From NCBI GenBank assembly GCA_900498135.1, contig LR026961.1, positions 3,186,602 to 3,250,601 on the forward strand: 64,000 bases of DNA, in the 5' to 3' direction. Source of the stretch: an uncultured Desulfatiglans sp. (GTDB lineage Bacteria > Desulfobacterota > DSM-4660 > Desulfatiglandales > Desulfatiglandaceae). Below are positions 59,054 through 64,000 of the stretch, piece after piece (positions within the stretch are counted from its first letter, which is position 1; each line of letters begins with the position of its first letter). The notes beneath the pieces were generated by a model. That model saw nothing but the letters and a program-made list of their open reading frames with translations. It ran no database searches and was not told the DNA's origin. A program made the translations under genes and the position numbers.

Positions 59054-59150
59054 GGGGTCGGACCAAGCTTCCTGTTTGAAATAATTCCATTATTGCCGAA
59101 AATGACCCCGTTTTTCAAGCCTAGAACCAGCTTTTCGCCGCCAAAATGAC
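59054..59150 (+). repeat. 97-bp diverged direct repeat, copy 2
   Basis: This is the second copy, in the same orientation as that at 58269 and of identical length. It lies 20 bp upstream of the DJ-1/PfpI start codon, so it may carry that gene's promoter. Confidence 0.8.
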
Positions 59151-59263
59151 GATTATAATAGAGCAATAGAGCCTGCATCCTTATTGGTTTACAGAGTTCT
59201 CTCCCAGTCCGTCTCCATGCGAGAAGAGCGTCCGGCACGAGAAAATGTTTCGACTGCCGAAGG

Positions 59264-59320
59264 AAAGGTTTTTCTCCATATCCTTCGAGTGCTCAGGCCA
59301 GGCCCTCGGGGGCGGATCCC
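59264..59320 (+). repeat. Decayed fragment of the 52-nt hairpin module
   Basis: AGGTTTTTCTCCATATCCTT and GAGTGCTCAGG followed by GGGGGCGGATCCC align with the end of the head plus one hairpin module of the dispersed repeat. Pairing is mostly lost. The rest of the gap from 59151 to 59694 shows nothing I can support. Confidence 0.45.
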
Positions 59321-59694
59321 TATCGCTACTGGCGTTTCCCGTTCGAGCCATTCATATGAGTGGTGCAGGCAGGCAGACCGCGTCTTTGCGGCACGCTTTC
59401 CAGAGAGCCTCATGGCAGTCTTGGACGAAAAACCGGTTGATTATGACCCGGTATCTTGCTACCAAATAGACATCGGAACCGTTCGCCGGCCGGATCTTTG
59501 GTGATCGCGGGGGTAGGGCGGTCCCGCCCGCGCCGTAAACACCGATGGCAGATCTTATGGAGAAAGGGCTTGTTCGCTCCGTCGATTTGGGGAGTCGCTT
59601 CTTTCTGCCTTTGTCTGGCCCGGGATGAGAAGGCCTTTCGGCCGGCGGCTGGAAAGCCTTGCCCGAACAAATGACGAAAACGGGGTGCAGGCCT

Positions 59695-60987
59695 ATGGCG
59701 GAGAGGATGGATTCATCTACCTGCGCTGAGGTGGAGCGGAACGGCCTCTGGACGCTCGTTCGCCTCGAAGAATTCAGACAGCCTGCAAGGCCGGCCGCCG
59801 AGGCGGTGCGCAGAGGTTTGCTCGGGCTCTGGGATCGTCTGCGCGGATCTTCCAATACAGCCGCAGAGGCGGTGGCTGAAAAGGATCTCTGCGTTTTGCC
59901 GGAGGATCTCCTGAAAGACGTCCTGCCGGGCGACCATTTTAGGGAGGTTGCGGCAGAACTGAGACGTTTGCAGGGGACGGTATCCAATGGCGGGGCCGGG
60001 GCGGTGAACGGTTTTGCTGTGCTGCGGGCTCCTGGAGACGGCATAGCTTCGGCGATTCGTGCCATGGCCGAGGAAGAGGGTTGGCCGGTGCCGCCGCCGT
60101 TGAAGGCCGAGGAGATCCTGGCGGGTGGGGAGGCCTTTCTCGAAAGCCTGCTTCTCAACGTGGATGTTCCGCTGGCCATTCCCGAGCTTGAGTCCTTCTA
60201 TTTGAGGCATCACCTGGGGTTCGGCTTTCTTCGTCGCCTCCTGGAGACCCTTGTGGTCACGGGGCGGCGTTGCCTTGTGGGCTGCAACAGCTGGGCATGG
60301 GCCTTTTTGAGCCGGTCGTTGGGTATCGACCGGGTCCTGAAGCCGGTCTATGCGCTCGAGGCCTTCGACGGGGAGCGGTTGCAGAGGTGGTTTGGGGAAG
60401 CTGCAGTCGGTGCATTCCAAAGAGGATTTTCCTTCAGGCAGGCGGACAGCGGGAGATACGTGCTGAGGGCCGCACCGGAGATCGGATCGGGGAGTGGATG
60501 CGGAGATTCCGAACAGGAGGGTGAAAAGCAGGGCGCACCGGTGGATGTGACGGATTTTCTGCGGCATGTCGCTGCATACAGCCGCGGATTGCCTGGTGTT
60601 GCGGTGGCGATCTGGCGCTTCAGCCTGCGGTTTGCCTATGAGGCCGAGGTGGAGGAAAAGGCGCAGAAGGCGGCCGCCGTCGACAGGGGGGCCACCATCT
60701 GGGTCAAACCATGGCCTCGTGTCACGTTGCCTTCGCTGCCTGCCGGACGTCAGGTTCCGCTCCACCTGATCCTGCACGCTCTTCTCCTGCACGGCCGGTT
60801 GGACGGGCGTATACTGCAGAAGATCCTGCCGCTGTCCGGCACGGATATTATAGCAGGGCTTGCGACACTCGTCGGATGCGGGGTGGTGGAGGCCGCCCCG
60901 GACGGTTCATGGCAAGTGAGCGCGCTTGGATACCCTGCGGTGGATGATGCCTTGAGAGGCGAGGGATACCTCGCCGGAGCCTTTTAG
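59695..60987 (+). CDS. Unknown protein encoded with MscS (possible degenerate NTPase plus winged helix)
   Basis: The 430-residue soluble protein is rich in Leu, Ala and Arg, with no signal peptide or membrane span. The order of segments GFAVLRAPGDGIASAIRAM, LAIPELESFYLRHHLGFGFL, RCLVGCNSWAWAFL and LEAFDGERLQRWF recalls Walker A, Walker B, sensor and lid regions of a STAND/AAA-type NTPase. The phosphate loop lacks the usual GKT/S, so it would be degenerate. The C-terminal 70 residues look like a winged helix. It ends 9 bp before the MscS gene, so the two should work together. The start is uncertain (TTG 59659, ATG 59671 or ATG 59695). Confidence 0.6.
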   Translation: MAERMDSSTCAEVERNGLWTLVRLEEFRQPARPAAEAVRRGLLGLWDRLRGSSNTAAEAVAEKDLCVLPEDLLKDVLPGDHFREVAAELRRLQGTVSNGGAGAVNGFAVLRAPGDGIASAIRAMAEEEGWPVPPPLKAEEILAGGEAFLESLLLNVDVPLAIPELESFYLRHHLGFGFLRRLLETLVVTGRRCLVGCNSWAWAFLSRSLGIDRVLKPVYALEAFDGERLQRWFGEAAVGAFQRGFSFRQADSGRYVLRAAPEIGSGSGCGDSEQEGEKQGAPVDVTDFLRHVAAYSRGLPGVAVAIWRFSLRFAYEAEVEEKAQKAAAVDRGATIWVKPWPRVTLPSLPAGRQVPLHLILHALLLHGRLDGRILQKILPLSGTDIIAGLATLVGCGVVEAAPDGSWQVSALGYPAVDDALRGEGYLAGAF

Positions 60988-60996
60988 GAGGGCAGA

Positions 60997-61839
60997 ATGT
61001 CCCCCAATCCTGAGATTGCCGATGCCTTTCGTGAACTGAGCCACGTCAAGCTTCTGCCGATTATCCTGATCGCCGTTGCGGCATGGGCCGCGATCAAGAT
61101 TGCCGACCGTCTTTTCCCCTGGGTTGCAGAGCGGCTCCCGGCCAGGTTCCGGTTGCACGTATTGCCGGTGGTTACGATCGTCCGTTTGATGATTTTCGCC
61201 CTTGCGATGGTTTTGATCGTTCCACTGATCATCGAACCGTCGTTCCAAAACCTGGTCGCCATCCTCGCGGCGGCGGGCCTCGCCATAGGGTTCGCCTTCA
61301 AGGATTACATGAGCGGCATCATCGGCGGTTTGCTGGTTGTTTACGAACGGCCGTATCGTGTAGGTGACTGGGTCGAGATCGACGGCGACTACGGGGAAGT
61401 GAAATCGGTGAGCGCCAGGTCGGTGCGGCTCCTGACCCCCGATGACACGGTGGTGCATATCCCGCACACCAGGATGTGGCAAAGCGCTATCCGTAACCAC
61501 AACGACGGGAAGCGGGATCTGCAGTGCACGGCGGATTTTTATCTGGACAGCGATCATGATGGATCGTTGATGCGCCAGAGACTCCATGACGTTGCCCTGA
61601 CAAGTCCTTACGTGAACCTCGATCACCCGATCATCGTAGTGACTTCCGAAAACCCCTGGGGAACGCGCCATCGGATCAGGGCGTATCCGATCGACGCACG
61701 CGAGCAGTTCCTGTTTATCAGCGATTTGACGGCGAGGGGAAGGAGAAGCATCTCCGAGGCGGGAGGACGCCCGATCCGGGTGCCCTGGCATCCGGGCAAG
61801 GAGGATGGTGTTCAAGGCTTATCAGGGACAGGCCCCTAG
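60997..61839 (+). CDS. Small-conductance mechanosensitive channel (MscS family)
   Basis: This 280-residue inner-membrane channel has three spans (about 18-36, 57-80 and 85-110). The pore-lining third helix is AILAAAGLAIGFAFKDYMSGIIGG, followed by the MscS beta domain VVYERPYRVGDWVEIDGDYGEV. It opens on membrane tension to release solutes under hypo-osmotic shock. That pairs well with the compatible-solute gene set at 50.9-55.7 kb. The start follows TTAGGAGGGCAGA. The last 4 bp overlap the convergent flavodoxin-ferredoxin gene. Confidence 0.9.
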   Translation: MSPNPEIADAFRELSHVKLLPIILIAVAAWAAIKIADRLFPWVAERLPARFRLHVLPVVTIVRLMIFALAMVLIVPLIIEPSFQNLVAILAAAGLAIGFAFKDYMSGIIGGLLVVYERPYRVGDWVEIDGDYGEVKSVSARSVRLLTPDDTVVHIPHTRMWQSAIRNHNDGKRDLQCTADFYLDSDHDGSLMRQRLHDVALTSPYVNLDHPIIVVTSENPWGTRHRIRAYPIDAREQFLFISDLTARGRRSISEAGGRPIRVPWHPGKEDGVQGLSGTGP

Positions 61840-62684
61840 AGGTAGATTCTGCTTTCGGCCGGTTCCCCGTATCGCTCCCTCAGTTTGCGGATCCTCACGT
61901 GGAGTGGGGCAAGTTCAGCCCGGATGGCGCCTTCAGGGCAGTATCTCACGCAGTTGAAGCAGAATATGCACTCCGGTCCGAATTCCGGGTAAGGGGTGAG
62001 GCGGATCGCCTGGACGGGGCATTGGTCCGCGCAGAGGTTGCACAGGGTACAGTGTTCCTGGTCGAGGGTGCGGGCAGGGAAATGGGCCTTCGCCCGCGTA
62101 AATCCTTCGGGATCGGGTTCCGGGGGCGCCTGCGGATCAGGAGCGAGCGAGTCGGCGGCGATCGTAGCTGGTTCGGATGTCCTCATCTTGGCTTCGACGG
62201 AGGTGACCAGCTGTTCGGCAATGAGGGCGTCGTTTCGGTCGGGGCGGCCTTTCGCCAGGGGTTCATCGAGGGCCCACATGAGCGAGTGTTCTGCTACGAA
62301 TTTACCGGCGCCGAGCACGGGATAACCTCTTTCCTGAAGCGTACGGGCCATGTCGTAAAGCGCCCGTCCGCTGTTGACGCCTCCCCACGTGACGAAGGGG
62401 ACGGAAAATCCTTTGCAGGACGGGGGCAGCCCGGAAAGGAAAGCCGTCACGGGCGGTGCTGCGTAAGAGGCGTATACGGGTGAGCCGACATAGATGCAGA
62501 TGTTGTCCCTGGCCGCGCCCATCTGGGACATAACGAAGGGAATGTCGTCGTCCCGTCCGAGGTCGATCATGACGGCGGGTGTTCCCTCGGTTCGGAGGGC
62601 GCTTTCGATCGCGCGGGCCATGCGGCGGGTGGTGCCTGAGGGTGAAAAATAGACGATAAGTGCTTTGCGGATGGCCATCGGCAT
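61836..62684 (-). CDS. Flavodoxin-ferredoxin fusion (EFR1-type)
   Basis: The 282-residue electron carrier has an N-terminal flavodoxin-like domain (about 1-175) with FMN phosphate loop FSPSGTTRRMA and GSPVYASYAAP. A C-terminal 2[4Fe-4S] ferredoxin (about 215-265) has CTLCNLCADQCP and CIFCFNCVRYCP. Both cluster motifs are complete. Such EFR1-type proteins are common in anaerobes and link low-potential donors to unknown reductases. A linker of about 25 residues is Pro/Glu-rich. The start at 62684 has AAAGGAGGG at 6 bp; an ATG two codons later is the alternative. Confidence 0.88.
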   Translation of the reverse strand: MPMAIRKALIVYFSPSGTTRRMARAIESALRTEGTPAVMIDLGRDDDIPFVMSQMGAARDNICIYVGSPVYASYAAPPVTAFLSGLPPSCKGFSVPFVTWGGVNSGRALYDMARTLQERGYPVLGAGKFVAEHSLMWALDEPLAKGRPDRNDALIAEQLVTSVEAKMRTSEPATIAADSLAPDPQAPPEPDPEGFTRAKAHFPARTLDQEHCTLCNLCADQCPVQAIRLTPYPEFGPECIFCFNCVRYCPEGAIRAELAPLHVRIRKLRERYGEPAESRIYL

Positions 62685-63198
62685 AACCGCCCTCCTTTGG
62701 ATAGTGCCTTCGCCAGAGAAGGCTGTCTGCCTAGTTGTCCGGCCGGCAAATGTCGCATCACCGTGCCTCGGCACACGGGGGGTATAAGCTCCTCTTTCCC
62801 TCGTCGACCCTGCGCAATCTCATGTGGAAAAGGGTCGCAGCGGGGACGCGCCCCGGATTCAGAGAAGAGGACCGCTTTCATCCGCCGCGCGGGATCATCT
62901 TTCGAGTACTTTCGGGCAGGTCCCGCTTCATGTTTCATGGAGGGAAAGCGGCCGCTTGTGGGGATGCCACACGGTCAGGAGCCACGAGGCTCCCGGAGGC
63001 GCACCACCTCCCAGAGGCGGTGAAAAAAGCCCTTTCCCAAGGAAAAACTAGCGCATGGCATTGGATAAAGTCAAAAGAATTGGTTGGGGAGGCATTGAAA
63101 ATCAGAGCCGCGTGGGCGGCTGCATGTGACGCTCGATAGCGGTAGGTTTAAAACAGATGCAAATGCCAAAATACGGCAAGGAGGCGAAGGCCCAACAA
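62685..63198. other. Non-coding gap before the PF09411-like gene
   Basis: I see no supported gene or regulatory element. Open frames here lack ribosome-binding sites and resemble no protein family. Confidence 0.45.
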
Positions 63199-63873
63199 AT
63201 GGGGCTTTGGTATAGATGGAGGAAGGTTTGGATCGCCGTTACCTTCATGTTGGCCTTGATGGCCGGAGCGCGGCAGTCCCGTGCTATGGAGTTCTGCGCC
63301 GGCGATGCTACATTCGACCGGCCTTTCAGAAAGGGGCAGGTCGCGCTGCAGCTTGCGTCCGGCCTTCTTTTCTCACCGACCATATTGGCTAAACGGTCAT
63401 CTGTCATGGATTATTGGCAGACCAATCTGCGCCTTTCGAAAATGCTGACGGACCCGGGACCCGGCAGGTCGCTTATCCGGGGGAATTGGGAGCTGATCGG
63501 CGAATTGACCTACTCGTATATTTACAAAGGGGCAGGCAACGTCATGGGAGGCGTTACCGGCCTTATCCGCTACAATTTCGTCCAGCCCGGTGCGCGCTGC
63601 TTTCCTTACCTCCAGGCCGGGGTGGGAGTGGTCCTGAACGACGCCTATCGCGACGGGAATCAGATCGATCTCGGGCAGGCCGTCGAGTTCACCCCGCAGG
63701 GCAGTGCGGGATTACGGTTCATGCTCTCTCCGCATTGGGCGCTGAACGCCGAGGTCATGTTCCATCATGTCTCCAACGCCGGTCTGTCGATGCGAAACAG
63801 GGGACTCAACGCTTTCGGGGGACTCGTCGGGATGACGTACTTTTTTGGCGGCACGGAGGAGCCTGTCCGATAA
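63199..63873 (+). CDS. Outer-membrane acyloxyacyl hydrolase/PagL-family protein
   Basis: The 224-residue exported protein has a signal peptide (about 1-29, ending ARQSRA) and an amphipathic beta-barrel of alternating strands. It ends in aromatic residues (GMTYFFGG) as outer-membrane barrels do. The PagL-type motif FHHVSNAGLSMRNRGLN gives His190 and Ser192, while the position of the catalytic Glu of PagL is Asn204. It could be a lipid A deacylase or an inactive structural relative. The ATG at 63199 is chosen for its signal peptide, with GAAGG 8 bp upstream; in-frame ATGs at 63157 and 63163 would lengthen the leader. Confidence 0.75.
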   Translation: MGLWYRWRKVWIAVTFMLALMAGARQSRAMEFCAGDATFDRPFRKGQVALQLASGLLFSPTILAKRSSVMDYWQTNLRLSKMLTDPGPGRSLIRGNWELIGELTYSYIYKGAGNVMGGVTGLIRYNFVQPGARCFPYLQAGVGVVLNDAYRDGNQIDLGQAVEFTPQGSAGLRFMLSPHWALNAEVMFHHVSNAGLSMRNRGLNAFGGLVGMTYFFGGTEEPVR

Positions 63874-64000
63874 AACACGCCATAAAGCCTTTTCGTCGCC
63901 GGTTTGTTTGCATTGAGAGCAGCCGATCGGCTATCATGGATCAGCGCGCACCTTCAGTTCCAGAGGGGATTCTTTGACTGTGGACATGCCATGCCGTTAG

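Overview
The window looks like chromosome of a GC-rich Gram-negative anaerobe, most likely a Desulfobacterota (deltaproteobacterial) sulfate reducer or relative. The reasons are gene content: two ADP-forming acyl-CoA synthetases, PEP synthase, rubrerythrin, a flavodoxin-ferredoxin fusion, two SLC13 anion permeases, many acyl-CoA ligases, sigma-54 promoters, and an outer-membrane PF09411 protein. This is inference from content; no rRNA or marker gene is present, and I see no tRNA, CRISPR array, phage or transposase gene. Forty-nine protein genes are supported, including a 45-residue membrane protein that is easily missed.

Layout. 0-8 kb: a truncated flavin oxidase, a cytidylate kinase-like gene, a FabF-type synthase, an ADP-forming acetate-CoA ligase and a CbiR-like cobamide remodelling enzyme. 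7-13.7 kb (minus): receiver-CBS protein, Yip1-like protein, SLC13 permease, small membrane protein, receiver, Cache histidine kinase. 14-19.2 kb (plus): an operon of two acyl-CoA ligases, a PanE-like reductase and an IclR regulator, with a promoter, a candidate operator and a clear terminator. 19.3-33 kb (minus): receivers, two more Cache kinases, a second SLC13 permease, a CoA ligase-acetyltransferase fusion, a universal stress protein and a CBS-ACT protein. 33.5-40 kb: MoxR plus a TraB-like partner, rubrerythrin, nucleotidyl cyclase, isochorismatase-type hydrolase, cysteine desulfurase. 40.7-47 kb: PEP synthase, FabH, acyl-CoA ligase, alpha/beta hydrolase. 47-50 kb: DsbD, a coiled-coil protein, an HD hydrolase. 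50.9-55.7 kb: a probable glucosylglycerate-type compatible-solute cluster with glycerate kinase facing it. 55.9-64 kb: dockerin-like secreted protein, flavin oxidoreductase, DJ-1/PfpI protein flanked by diverged direct repeats, an unknown protein with MscS, the flavodoxin-ferredoxin protein, and the PF09411 protein.

Two signals lie outside the genes. First, a modular intergenic repeat occurs eight times (about 170-325 bp each). It has terminal inverted repeats of the form CTNGTNNCCATCCGGAAATG, nested inner inverted arms around a palindromic core, and zero to three tandem copies of a 52-nt two-hairpin module. The hairpin stems change between copies by compensatory substitutions, so structure is conserved. 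It carries no ORF and resembles a MITE or structured-RNA family that I do not recognise.

Second, the 17-bp palindrome TTTTACANNNTGTAAAA occurs three times. Each copy sits 107-115 bp upstream of a minus-strand sigma-54-type promoter sharing TTTGGCA. These promoters precede a Cache kinase gene, the second SLC13 permease gene and the CBS-ACT gene heading the stress-protein/acetyltransferase cluster. This predicts one sigma-54 regulon joining anion transport, Cache sensing and acyl-CoA/protein-acylation functions, driven by an activator encoded outside the window.
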